Part shown: piece after piece, positions 13,701 to 21,902 of the stretch
Position numbering within the stretch: the stretch's first letter is position 1
Layout of the letters: each line of letters begins with the position of its first letter
Source: Porphyromonadaceae bacterium UBA3318
Lineage (GTDB): Bacteria; Bacteroidota; Bacteroidia; Bacteroidales; Muribaculaceae
Direction: 5' to 3'
DNA length: 22,481 nucleotides
Assembly (NCBI GenBank): GCA_002361235.1
Contig: DESI01000013.1
Coordinates: 37,970 to 60,450 of the forward strand
Notes under the pieces: generated by a model
The model's database searches: none
What the model was told of the DNA's origin: nothing
The model's input: the letters and a program-made list of their open reading frames with translations, nothing else
Program-made: the position numbers and the translations under genes

Positions 13701-15200
13701 AGCATAGGAAAATGGAACAAGATCCGCGTGGACTTAGGTGCCTACAAGGGTGAGACCGTGCAGCTGCGCATAGGCAGCGAGGCCCGCGGCATAGCGGTGA
13801 ACTTCCTGGACAACATCACGGTGAAGGACGAGCTTGACTACGACGTGGCCGCCCACAGCATCGACGTTCCGTTGGGCGCAAGCTCGCAGGAGGAGTTCGA
13901 CGTCACGGTCACGGCCGGCAACGAAGGCGTCAAGACCGCCTCCGGCGTGAGCGTGGAACTGATACGCGAAGGCAATGTCGTAGACACCAAGACCATGGCC
14001 GATGTGGCTCCCGACGCGTTCGGCACGGTGACTTTCAGGCAGAAGCTCAACTCCGCCGAGCGTAAGGCCACATTCCAGGCCCGCCTCGTGCTTGAAGGCG
14101 ACGGATACCTTGACAACAACCTCACAGGCAAGGCCACTGTGGCGCGCAACGCATCCAAACTGCCCGTGGTGGAGAACCTGACGGGCGCCGGCTCCGGCAA
14201 CGACAACTCGCTGACCTGGGACGCCATCGATACGAGCCGCCCCGTGGACCGCGAGATAATAGAGGACTTCGAGAGCGCCGTGTCCTGGGCCGACCAGCTG
14301 GACGGCTGGGCGTTTGTGGACGTGGACGGCGGCGATTGCGGCGGTTTCAAGCAGCTTGAAATCCCCGGCCATCCCCTCTATACTCCAGCTTCGTTCTACG
14401 TGTTCGACGCCTCGCTCGATAAGATCCAGGAAGCCGGTGACGCCGCCCTGTTCGCCGCCCACAGCGGCTACAAGTACCTGGCTTCCATGTACGTGCTGTA
14501 TCAGAACGTGGACGACTGGGCCATCTCGCCCCTGATCACCGACAACGAGCAGACCATATCGTTCTGGGCCGCAGGCCTCGGCGCCTCGGACTATGAGAAC
14601 ATCGAGGTATGGACCAGCAGCCTTGACTCCACAGATCCGCAGGACTTCACCAAGCTCAAGGATTATCCCCGCTTCGCAGGCACCTGGAGGGAATACACCG
14701 CCAAGATGCCGGCAGGCACCAAACGCTTCGCCATCCGTTCCTATTCCAAGGACGGCTTCATGCTCCGCATCGACGATGTGCGGTACATGGCGCGCATGGC
14801 ATGGGACAACCTCGTGCTGAAGGGCTATAACGTTTACTGCGACCGCGTCCTTCTCAACGAGGCGCCGCTTGCCGCAGCATCGTTCGCTCACCTGGACGGC
14901 GCCGCCGCCGACCACACCTATCATGTCACGGCAATCTACGACAAGGGCGAGAGCGAGCTGAGCGCGCCTCTGACTCTGTCGAGCAGCGGTGTCGGCAGCG
15001 TCAGCGGCGACACGCAGGCCGTGGTGTTGGTTGACGGCCGCAACATCGTGGTTAGCTGCGAGGATTCCGCTTCCGTGGCCGTGACAGCCGCAGACGGACG
15101 CATGGTCTACACCGGCAAGGGCAGTGCCCGCGTCGGCGTGGCTCCCGGCATCTACGTAGTGACCGTAGGACACCGTGCCGTCAAGGTAATGGTGCGCTGA
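10710..15200 (+). CDS. Giant exported multidomain protein: propeller-like, Fn3 and jelly-roll domains, T9SS tail
   Basis: The 1496-residue product has a signal peptide (MRLSYHLLATLLLACGLWTA, cleavage likely after ADA23). About 87-330 is a propeller-like domain with repeated short strands (ATGELTLVAQ, DLATGATVTL), related to the N-terminus of the 19044 product. Then come Fn3-like domains near 337-433, 434-525, 683-780 and 785-890. Jelly-roll/choice-of-anchor-J-like domains lie near 530-680 (DDWLMSPPVYLEGGKVY) and 890-1045, and a CARDB-like domain near 1046-1148. A final Fn3 (start LPVVENLTG) appears split by an inserted cleaved-adhesin-like domain (IIEDFES to DDWAISPLITDNEQTISFWA) and resumes at GYNVYCDR. 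The last 70 residues are a T9SS type A-like tail ending GIYVVTVGHRAVKVMVR. A terminator follows, so it is monocistronic. No catalytic motif is visible; a surface adhesin or matrix role is inference. Confidence 0.9.
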   Translation: MRLSYHLLATLLLACGLWTAADAQTVAKVSSHRAIKTVPVAKVLSYSTTETSQTIPMTRRQARQAGVQSPASRPAPRVMSSAPSLAPNIVLRGEVVDADTWLQAPAAYDISQILVTNGTASFKKLGSMRLAYSMMYDNWDGILYASGVSAELGDVSYDVDLYRISTWKNYKSWLGDDPTFIAGSDCARDPSTGDVYSCVMGVNSKPCWAQNNFHLVDEYTAGPKEIIKILPETLIAVGCTNAGQYYAMGASGKFYKVEKATGELTLVAQTDVESTYKCSGCVNDDNNTFLMTYANDTEAGLVEIDLATGATVTLAKFPDGQQVAGLHIAKPMAQAKAPAVPGLEVTPRGAELKADVKITLPVTLNDGTPAAGETFTWKVYVNDEPKGTGTAKAGATAETEITVETAGSYEVAAVVSNATGDSPQALIKTYIGPGVPKTPANVALVLNGSNATLTWDAVTESNGGWFDARAVTYNVMDETGKAVATGLTETTWSTTLDVPAGTYRRVSYSVKAVNNNVESEAGRSNVIGLGNYTAPMSMNLEQRDKFDEHTVIDANTDRNTWRYYDGHTIYTYHDSNNGDDWLMSPPVYLEGGKVYEFTTTLAASSNYSPEKIEVKYGTAPTVEAMTSTAIEPVEFTRSEPRDMHGMLRPATSGLYHIGFHAISRHGRYRITLYSYDVQEAVDPATPEAPSEMTVTPAANGDLKATVAFKAPARLVVGTPISGNVSCRIYRGETLVTTLPCTPGEAASYEDATVPEKGTYEYVVRAVNGEVEGLAARVSAYVGPATPANVTGVNLWQSGMNVNMTWQPVTTDVDGKEIPAANVTYDVYQGIVHEDGLHIGNKLNSTPLTDTKFAAELEQNPDDQMFLYLLVRANNRDSNGSFTSGAAIVGKPYKLPVRYSAAPSENLAIVAGGAGTVGRGSDAESMHSADNDGFFYYISNATASETYLETGRINLNVEKPILTLCAWRVSADDNNLLNVYVKKGGEINKVLSVDNSTLSIGKWNKIRVDLGAYKGETVQLRIGSEARGIAVNFLDNITVKDELDYDVAAHSIDVPLGASSQEEFDVTVTAGNEGVKTASGVSVELIREGNVVDTKTMADVAPDAFGTVTFRQKLNSAERKATFQARLVLEGDGYLDNNLTGKATVARNASKLPVVENLTGAGSGNDNSLTWDAIDTSRPVDREIIEDFESAVSWADQLDGWAFVDVDGGDCGGFKQLEIPGHPLYTPASFYVFDASLDKIQEAGDAALFAAHSGYKYLASMYVLYQNVDDWAISPLITDNEQTISFWAAGLGASDYENIEVWTSSLDSTDPQDFTKLKDYPRFAGTWREYTAKMPAGTKRFAIRSYSKDGFMLRIDDVRYMARMAWDNLVLKGYNVYCDRVLLNEAPLAAASFAHLDGAAADHTYHVTAIYDKGESELSAPLTLSSSGVGSVSGDTQAVVLVDGRNIVVSCEDSASVAVTAADGRMVYTGKGSARVGVAPGIYVVTVGHRAVKVMVR

Positions 15201-15213
15201 TCATAAATTAAAG

Positions 15214-15263
15214 AGAATCCCGCCGCAGGCACTGTCATGTGACGGGATTCTTTTTTATTTTTT
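15214..15263 (+). terminator. Intrinsic terminator after the 10710 gene
   Basis: Stem agaatcccg (15214-15222) pairs with cgggattct (15243-15251) around a 20-base loop, followed by a T-rich run to 15263. It starts 14 bases after the stop and separates this gene from the next one. Confidence 0.88.
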
Positions 15264-15293
15264 TAACTTAAAAATACTTATTTGGTGACAAAG

Positions 15294-15325
15294 TTTGCTA
15301 AAATGCAAAATATTCCATACATTTG
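15294..15325 (+). promoter_or_regulatory. Promoter of the 15366 gene
   Basis: TTTG (15294-15297), 20 bases, then TACATTTG (15318-15325): an exact consensus match. Transcription would start near 15331, giving an A-rich leader of about 35 nt. Confidence 0.8.
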
Positions 15326-15365
15326 TTGCCGAAAAGCACGATAATAACAACTAAAAGATAAATAA

Positions 15366-18300
15366 ATGAAGAAAATCTTTACACTGATTTCAGCGGCGGT
15401 GTTGGGACTGTCGGCATACGCCGATGGTCTGCCGGTGCCGTACATCGCTGAGAATTCCGGTTACGACAACTGGGACATCAAGAACCTGAACGAAGATGCT
15501 CAGGAATGGCAGAGAACCACAGGGGAGTACGGCTTTGCCAACTGTAACAAGGGCTTGAAATATAAATATAACAGCTCGATGGCCGCCAATGACTGGGCCA
15601 TCAGTCCTGCAATCCATCTTGAAGCCGGGAAAGAGTATAAGATAAAGTTTGCTTACAAAGCAGGAAATGGCAGCTATGAAGAAAAACTTGCTGTCTGGTT
15701 CGGCACCGGAAATACCCCTGAAACACTTCAGCAAGGCACTCAGCTTCTCGATTTTTCCGGAACGGAAGCAGGCGTAACGAAAGTGGAATTGTTTACTCCT
15801 ACTGCGGACGGTGACTATTATATAGGCGCATACGCTCATTCCGAAAAAGATAAATATTATATCTATTTTACGGGCGTATCAATAGCCGAGAATGTGTTTG
15901 TCCCTGCAACTGTCTCGGCTCTTACAGTGACGCCTGACGCCAGTCGCGCTCTGGAAGCCAAACTGGCCTGGACACTTCCCACGACAGACATTGACGGTGC
16001 GCCCTTCGGAGACGGTGTCGCAGTTGAGTCCGTGACCGTTTACCGTGACGGCGTGAAAGTTGCGGACCTTCAGGGCACAGCCACGGAATGGACCGACAAT
16101 GCCGAAAATGGTCTTACATCAGGCAAGCACCAGTATGAAGTGGAAGTGACCGTAAACGGAACCAAGAGTGCCAAGGCTGCCGTCAATTCGGCCTATATAG
16201 GCCCGGTCGAGGCTTTTGACCTTCCTCTCGTTTATAGCCTCAATGACCTTGCTGCCGATGATTTCTCTGCCTTCTTTACAGTGATACAAGGAAGTGGGTC
16301 CAGTGTAAGAAGAACATGGCAATTCACTCCCAGTTCATACTCCGGTAACAGTGTTGTATTGGCCCCGGCTACCGACCTGCCTGAAGATGATTGGCTGCTG
16401 TTGCCCGGCATAAAAGTGACAAAGGCAGGTACCTACCGTTTTGGCATTGACTTAAGCAAGAGCGGAATTAAAGGACATATCGATATCAAATATGGTAAGA
16501 ATGTTGACGGTCTGACACCCGGTATCGCCGGCCTTACCGGTAAAGTAGGCACTTATAAGGAAGACCCCATTTCCAGTCACACATACCGTTATTATACGTT
16601 CTCGTTCGATGAGCCGGGAGAATATACCATCGCACTTCACGCCTGCGCTGCATCTGCTGATTATAGCTCCTACTCGGTGTATGGTTTCGGTGTGGAGGAA
16701 TGGCATGACGCAGCACTTAATGTAACCGACCTGACTGCGGAAATTGTAGGCAACGACATAAAGGTAAGCTGGACCAATCCATCAAAGACCTCCTGCGGCA
16801 ACGACATAACCGAACTGGTGAAGGTTGAGGTTTACCGCGACGGTGAGTTGGCCGGAACCGTTACCGAAGGTCTCGTGCCAGGGGCAGCATGCTCGTTTAC
16901 CGACGTGGAACCGGAAGCCGGCAGCTACGTATACAAGGTGGTGGCTTATAACGGCGAGTTCGCACCCGACGCCGCAGCACCCGAAGTGCGGTCGGCATGG
17001 GTGGGCGACAAGCTGCAGGAACTGCCCTTCAATTACGCATTCAGAAGTGCCGCCCAGAGTACCTACGCACTCTTTACTCCCGAGAAAATCAACCAGGATG
17101 ATCCTGACTGGACGTTCGGTACACAAGGTGCGGTGCTGGTTTTGGCCCATAAAGATCTTTATACGCCGAACTCCCGCCTTTACACACCTCCTTTCAATTT
17201 AGCTCCCGGATATTATGATGTGACTCTCAATATCCAGTGTCCATGTCAGGGGTACCGCATGACAGTAGGTTATGTAACGGAGGCCGACGCCCAAAACATT
17301 AAGGGTAATACCACCGTGCAATTAGGAACTCCCTATTCTTCCAGGAACGAATTGTTCCGCATCAAGGTTGACGACGAGGGTCGCGGTATGTTTGTGTTCA
17401 TTGTTAATGACGTTGTTGCTACAAACTCCTACTATAATCTGACCATTTCCGAAATCAAGATCGAACGCACCAAGATCATCCCGGCCGTTGCCACAGACAT
17501 CACGGTGACGCCCGCCGAGGACAAGAGTCTGCAGGCTACCGTAAGCTGGACGAACCCGACCACAAGCAATGTGGAAGGCGAGACTCCCGAACTCACAAAG
17601 GCTGTGGTTTACCGCAATGATGTGGAGATCGGAACCGTGACTGAAGGTCTGGTCCGCGGCGAGACTTCAAGCTTCGTCGATGAGGAAGTGCCCGAAGCCG
17701 GAACGTATACCTACAAGGTCGAGATTTATTCCGCCGACGGCTGCGCTGCAGCTACGGGCGTAGTCAGCCCCTGGATCGGCGCCGGCAAGGATCTGCCGTA
17801 CGAATCCGCAAAGGGAGACTGGACCATCCTGAACCTCAATGGCGATACAGCCTGGGGCGATCCGATAAGCTGGAGCGAAAAAAGCAATGGCGACCTCAGC
17901 ATCATGAGCTACAACAACGTGGCTGACGACTGGGCAATCACTCCGCGTCTGAACTTCCAGACAGGTTACCTCTATACCATTTCCTGCTATCCTACCAAGG
18001 GCCTGGGCAGCAGTAGCGAAGTGACCGAGGATATGCGCGTTCAGCTCCACTTCGGTACAGGAATCACCGCAGATGAAATGACCATTAAACTTGCTGACAT
18101 AGGTCCTTTTAAAGCCATTGCGGAGAAGGAACTGTATACTGTACAGGTTTTGGCTGTTGATCCGTCAGAACTTGTCGAGCCTGCAGCAGAGGACGAAAAT
18201 TCGGATACTCCCGATGTTCCCGACACGAGCAAAGCCATCAAGGTTCCCGCAGGTGTTGGTACTCTCGGACTCCACTGCGCTCAGAAGACCGACGAAATCT

Positions 18301-18557
18301 ACATCCGCGAGTTCAAGGTGGACGGCGGTGTAAACACAAATCCCGGTCCAAGTGTCGGTATCAGCGACATCTTCGGTGACGGCGAGAACCTGCTTGGTGC
18401 CGACGCACGCGACATCACGGTCTATGACCTGGCAGGACGCGCCGTCATGAGCGCCGACAGCTTCGAGAGTCTCGATGCCAAGCGTCTCGCAAAGGGCACT
18501 TACATCGTCACCGGCCACGTGAACGGCAAACGCGTTTCCGCCAAGGTGGCTTTCTGA
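15366..18557 (+). CDS. Exported protein of alternating jelly-roll and Fn3 domains with T9SS-type tail
   Basis: The 1063-residue product has signal peptide MKKIFTLISAAVLGLSAYA, cut before D20. It alternates four jelly-roll, choice-of-anchor-J-like domains (about 22-178, 284-450, 557-700, 808-990) with three Fn3-like domains (about 179-283, 452-556, 703-806). Jelly-roll marks are NDWAISPAIHLEAGKEY, DDWLLLPGIKVTKAGTY and DDWAITPRLNFQTGY. The Fn3 domains repeat phrases such as VTVYRDGVKV, VEVYRDGELAGTVTEGLV and VVYRNDVEIGTVTEGLV, showing internal duplication. The last jelly-roll carries an acidic insert (AAEDENSDTPDVPDTS). The C-terminal 65 residues (ITVYDLAGRAVMS, KGTYIVTGHVNGKRVSAKVAF) match a T9SS type A-like sorting tail. 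No enzyme domain is seen. It has its own promoter, and its terminal codons and stop begin a tandem repeat that continues downstream. Probably surface-exposed; ligand unknown. Confidence 0.9.
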   Translation: MKKIFTLISAAVLGLSAYADGLPVPYIAENSGYDNWDIKNLNEDAQEWQRTTGEYGFANCNKGLKYKYNSSMAANDWAISPAIHLEAGKEYKIKFAYKAGNGSYEEKLAVWFGTGNTPETLQQGTQLLDFSGTEAGVTKVELFTPTADGDYYIGAYAHSEKDKYYIYFTGVSIAENVFVPATVSALTVTPDASRALEAKLAWTLPTTDIDGAPFGDGVAVESVTVYRDGVKVADLQGTATEWTDNAENGLTSGKHQYEVEVTVNGTKSAKAAVNSAYIGPVEAFDLPLVYSLNDLAADDFSAFFTVIQGSGSSVRRTWQFTPSSYSGNSVVLAPATDLPEDDWLLLPGIKVTKAGTYRFGIDLSKSGIKGHIDIKYGKNVDGLTPGIAGLTGKVGTYKEDPISSHTYRYYTFSFDEPGEYTIALHACAASADYSSYSVYGFGVEEWHDAALNVTDLTAEIVGNDIKVSWTNPSKTSCGNDITELVKVEVYRDGELAGTVTEGLVPGAACSFTDVEPEAGSYVYKVVAYNGEFAPDAAAPEVRSAWVGDKLQELPFNYAFRSAAQSTYALFTPEKINQDDPDWTFGTQGAVLVLAHKDLYTPNSRLYTPPFNLAPGYYDVTLNIQCPCQGYRMTVGYVTEADAQNIKGNTTVQLGTPYSSRNELFRIKVDDEGRGMFVFIVNDVVATNSYYNLTISEIKIERTKIIPAVATDITVTPAEDKSLQATVSWTNPTTSNVEGETPELTKAVVYRNDVEIGTVTEGLVRGETSSFVDEEVPEAGTYTYKVEIYSADGCAAATGVVSPWIGAGKDLPYESAKGDWTILNLNGDTAWGDPISWSEKSNGDLSIMSYNNVADDWAITPRLNFQTGYLYTISCYPTKGLGSSSEVTEDMRVQLHFGTGITADEMTIKLADIGPFKAIAEKELYTVQVLAVDPSELVEPAAEDENSDTPDVPDTSKAIKVPAGVGTLGLHCAQKTDEIYIREFKVDGGVNTNPGPSVGISDIFGDGENLLGADARDITVYDLAGRAVMSADSFESLDAKRLAKGTYIVTGHVNGKRVSAKVAF

Positions 18558-18654
18558 TAAAGAACAGACCATAAAGGCTTTCTGATAGAGGAAAAGACCA
18601 AAGGCTTTCTGATACGGAAAAGACCAAACACTTTCTGATACGAAAAAGACCTAA
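18548..18654 (+). repeat. Four-unit tandem repeat that includes the stop codon region of the 15366 gene
   Basis: Units of 26-28 bp have the pattern ggctttctgata followed by ..gaaaagaccaaa. They start at 18548 (inside the gene; its TGA is part of the unit), 18576, 18603 and 18629. Units become closer to one another downstream. No hairpin terminator is visible in the array. Confidence 0.85.
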
Positions 18655-18672
18655 CACTCTTAGTGAGTAGAT

Positions 18673-18931
18673 GCCTCGGAGAGGCTGTTTCTCATTAACC
18701 CCACGATGGCTGGAGGGGGCTCAGCACCCCGACAGCCTTCGTGGGGTTATTGTATGCGGCGCAACTTGGTCGGAGACCATGCCGCTCGCCTTGTGCATTG
18801 TCGAGCCGGGAAGTACAGAGACATGGTCTCCGACCAAGCTGTGCAGCGCCATATCTACCCCACGAAGGCCGGTGCCAGCTGTCGCTGTCGCCGCCCATCG
18901 TGGGGTTAATGAGAAACAGCCTCTCCGAGGC
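18673..18931 (+). repeat. Four-arm palindromic intergenic element, copy 3
   Basis: The outer stem 18673-18707 pairs with 18897-18931 without mismatch (35/35). Left hairpin: ccccacga to tcgtgggg, with inner ggctg/cagcc where copies 1 and 2 have gactg/cagtc. Middle stem: the same 17 bp, cttggtcggagaccatg, as in the other copies, but a shorter apical part. Right hairpin: ccccacga to tcgtgggg with the shared core agctgtcgctgtc. It is 259 bp long against 284 bp for the same span in copies 1 and 2. It lacks the tagcgg/ccgcta ends and the tandem tail. It has the same orientation as the other two. Confidence 0.9.
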
Positions 18932-18958
18932 AACAAATTCGAGGTGACAAAATTTTTA

Positions 18959-18990
18959 TTTGCACGGTTTAAGGATATTAGGTATATTTG
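18959..18990 (+). promoter_or_regulatory. Promoter of the 19044 gene
   Basis: TTTG (18959-18962), 20 bases, then TATATTTG (18983-18990): an exact consensus match, 28 bp beyond the palindrome. Transcription would start near 18996 with a leader of about 48 nt. Confidence 0.8.
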
Positions 18991-19043
18991 CGGTGATTCA
19001 AGACTAATAAACCAATATCACATACATAGAGCATTCAGATAAT

Positions 19044-21902
19044 ATGAAATTTCTAAAGACAGCGATGATATGCCTGGGGCTGGTCTCGGCGGCTCACGGG
19101 GCGCAGGCAGCCGGCAATGTGCGCCTGCAGGGGGCCATGGTCTACAGCGATCTGTGGACCGTGCAGGACGAGTCGGGCAATTATCCCAACCCCATGAATC
19201 CCGGTGTATATACCGTGTCGGCCAAACCGGACGGAGCCGTGACAATGCTGCACCGTGTCAACGATTTCTACCAGATTAAAGCAGCAATCAACACCAACGG
19301 AATATTCTACGCCATCACCGAGCAGGGCGAGGAGGAACAGTATTTCCTTGAGTCGTATTCGGCCTCGACGTGGACGCGCAGTTCCAAGGAGGAGATAGAC
19401 AAGTGCAACGTGCCCAGCGACATCACTTACGATCCGGTGACCAAGAAATACTACGGATTCTTCTGGAGCGACGAGGATCAGGAATATTCGCGGTTCTGCT
19501 CCTGGAGTCCGGTCTACGGCGAGGCTGTGGATATCCGCGAGAGCATGGATCGATGCTGCTTTGCCATCGCTGCCAACAAGGCCGGCGAGATCTACGGCAT
19601 CTGGGGCTATACCGGCTGGCTGATCAAGGTTGACCCCAAGACCGGCCAGTACGAACAGATAGGCACCACCGGCGTATATCCGGGCGAGAACACCAACTCC
19701 CTTTGCTTTGACGACGCCACGGGCAAGCTCTACTGGACGGCCTGCGAGGAACGCAACCGTCAGGGTACGGTGACCCGCAAGTCCGGAATCTACGAGATAG
19801 ACCTGACCACCGGCAAGGCTACGCTACTTCGCGATTTCGACAACAACGAATGCTTCGCCGGAATGTGGGTGCTGCCGTACGAGATGGGCGACGACGTGCC
19901 GATGGCGCCGGAGAACGTGCGGATTACTCCCGACGACGTGAACCACACACTGAGCTGGACCGCTCCCGCGAAAACGCGCAACGGCGAGGATCTGGATCCC
20001 GCCACGCTGACTTACCGCGTTGTCGACGCCATGACCGGCATGGATGTGCTGACTGATTACAAGGGAACTTCGTGGCAGTGCACGCTGCCGCAGGTGGACG
20101 GCCATGCCGCTTACCAGTACACGGTGTATGCCTCCAACGACGAAGGGGAGGGCGAAGGTGCCGTCTCCAACAAATATTACGACGGCCCGGGCTATAACAT
20201 ACCCTTCGTCGAGGGCTTCGACTCCAGGGAATATTTCGGCTACTGGAGCGTAGTCGACATGAACGGCGCAAATACCTGGCAGTACGACACCGTCAAGAAG
20301 AACATATTCAACAAATACGACGACAATAACACCGCAGCCGACGAATGGATATTCTCGATGCCGTTCTACATGGAGGCGGGCAAGACCTACGAGCTGAGCT
20401 TCGACGCCAACTGCGAATACGACAACCGCGACAAATATGCCGAGGATTTCGAATTCTGGCTGGCCAGGGGCAACGAGCCTGAGCTGAAGACGGAGCGGAT
20501 TGTGAGGTATGACAAATTCCTGTCGCAAGACGTTCAGCACAAGCGCGTGATATTCACGCCTCAGGAGGGGGGACGCACATGGCTCGGCATCCATACCGAT
20601 TCGCCTGCCACCCACTGGAACCTTATCATTGACAACGTGGGCATCCGCGAGGTGAACAGTAACGTGCCTACGGCCGTGACCGACCTGAGTCTTGAGCCCG
20701 GCGCCCAAGGTGCGCTGACGGCGCGGCTCAGCTGGACCACTCCGACTCTGGACGCCAATGGCAACGCGCTGCAGAGCGAACTGTCCGTGAGCGTGTACCG
20801 CGACAACGACACGGAGCCGGTGAAGGTGTTCGACAACACCGGCCTGGGCAAGCCGATGGAATGGACCGACACGCCCGAGGCAAGCGGTATGCGTATGTAT
20901 CGCGTGGTGGCCTCCACGGCCGACGGCATGGGACCCGATGCCGAGGTGTCGGGATTCGTGGGCGTCGACACGCCCGGAAGCCCGCAGAACCTCACCGTGA
21001 CCGAGCATGACGGATATGTGGAGCTGAAATGGGATGCTCCCACAGCGGGCGAGCACGGCGGATGGTTCGACGCCACGGGTCTGACATACCGCATAGTCCG
21101 CAGCAACGATGCCGAAGTTCTTTCGACCGACTGCGCCGAGACCGTGTGGAACGACCGCACGCTGGACCTGAAGAAACAGAACTTCCTGTACTATCTGGTC
21201 ACTACATATTCCGGCACGCAGAAGGGCGGCTGGGCCAACAGCACGTCGGAGATATACGGCCGCGCTTACACCGCGCCCCTGACCGAGACGTTCCCGAAGG
21301 CCGACATGACATGGTATCCCTGGATTTCGGAGAGCGACGGACCCAACTATATGTGGGGTCTGGAGGAGGCCGGCGTGAACCCGGAGTGCCCCGACCAGAA
21401 CGGCGACAAGGGACTGGTGATGATGGCCTCGACGGCCGGCAATGCCGGCGTGACGGGCGAGTTCTCGTCGCCTAAGGTGAACACGTCGCAGTTAGTGAAG
21501 CCGCAACTCGGCTTCTGGATATGGCATTCCAAGGCGCAGGACGCCGATAAGAACGAGGCCCTTCAGGTGCTGGTAAGAGTGCAGGGAGGTGAGTGGACGC
21601 CTGTGGGCGATCCCATCCTTCGCGACAATGGCACCGAGGGCTGGCAGCGTCATGTGCTGCCGTTGCCGCAGGCCGACGCCCTCAGGGTGATGTTCCGTGG
21701 CAAAGCCTTGGGCGGAGGCAATATCCATCTTGACAACATCTCGTTCGAGGAGGGCGAGACCGGAGGTGTAGGCTGCGTGGACGCTGATGCGACTGAACAC
21801 GTGGAATGGTACACCCTTCAGGGCGTGCGCATACCGGCTCCCGAGGCTCCCGGCGTCTATATACGCCGTCAGGGCGACAAGACCTGCAAAGTGATCAGGT
21901 AA
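19044..21902 (+). CDS. Exported propeller/Fn3/jelly-roll protein with short C-terminal sorting tail
   Basis: The 952-residue product has signal peptide MKFLKTAMICLGLVSAAHGA, probably cleaved after AQA22. About 26-285 is a propeller-like domain (VRLQGAMVYSDLW; repeats such as YDPVTKKYYGFFW, VDPKTGQYEQIG, FDDATGKLYWTA, IDLTTGKATLL), homologous in plan to the start of the 10710 product. It is followed by Fn3-like 284-383, jelly-roll 383-536 (ADEWIFSMPFYMEAGKTYEL), Fn3-like 537-641 and 642-742, and jelly-roll 743-905 (a possible adhesin-like domain with LDNISFEE end). The end, WYTLQGVRIPAPEAPGVYI then KVIR, is a short tail like that of the 5012 product. The segment GGWFDATGLTYRI closely parallels GGWFDARAVTYNV in the 10710 product. 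The stop overlaps the next gene by TAATG. Surface or secreted location is likely; no enzymatic motif is seen. Confidence 0.9.
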   Translation: MKFLKTAMICLGLVSAAHGAQAAGNVRLQGAMVYSDLWTVQDESGNYPNPMNPGVYTVSAKPDGAVTMLHRVNDFYQIKAAINTNGIFYAITEQGEEEQYFLESYSASTWTRSSKEEIDKCNVPSDITYDPVTKKYYGFFWSDEDQEYSRFCSWSPVYGEAVDIRESMDRCCFAIAANKAGEIYGIWGYTGWLIKVDPKTGQYEQIGTTGVYPGENTNSLCFDDATGKLYWTACEERNRQGTVTRKSGIYEIDLTTGKATLLRDFDNNECFAGMWVLPYEMGDDVPMAPENVRITPDDVNHTLSWTAPAKTRNGEDLDPATLTYRVVDAMTGMDVLTDYKGTSWQCTLPQVDGHAAYQYTVYASNDEGEGEGAVSNKYYDGPGYNIPFVEGFDSREYFGYWSVVDMNGANTWQYDTVKKNIFNKYDDNNTAADEWIFSMPFYMEAGKTYELSFDANCEYDNRDKYAEDFEFWLARGNEPELKTERIVRYDKFLSQDVQHKRVIFTPQEGGRTWLGIHTDSPATHWNLIIDNVGIREVNSNVPTAVTDLSLEPGAQGALTARLSWTTPTLDANGNALQSELSVSVYRDNDTEPVKVFDNTGLGKPMEWTDTPEASGMRMYRVVASTADGMGPDAEVSGFVGVDTPGSPQNLTVTEHDGYVELKWDAPTAGEHGGWFDATGLTYRIVRSNDAEVLSTDCAETVWNDRTLDLKKQNFLYYLVTTYSGTQKGGWANSTSEIYGRAYTAPLTETFPKADMTWYPWISESDGPNYMWGLEEAGVNPECPDQNGDKGLVMMASTAGNAGVTGEFSSPKVNTSQLVKPQLGFWIWHSKAQDADKNEALQVLVRVQGGEWTPVGDPILRDNGTEGWQRHVLPLPQADALRVMFRGKALGGGNIHLDNISFEEGETGGVGCVDADATEHVEWYTLQGVRIPAPEAPGVYIRRQGDKTCKVIR

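Noticed and set aside
13734..15173. 479-residue minus-strand open frame (and another at 11931-13220)
   Set aside because: Both are antisense to the 10710 exported protein gene, with His/Gly/Val-rich sequence typical of a shadow frame.
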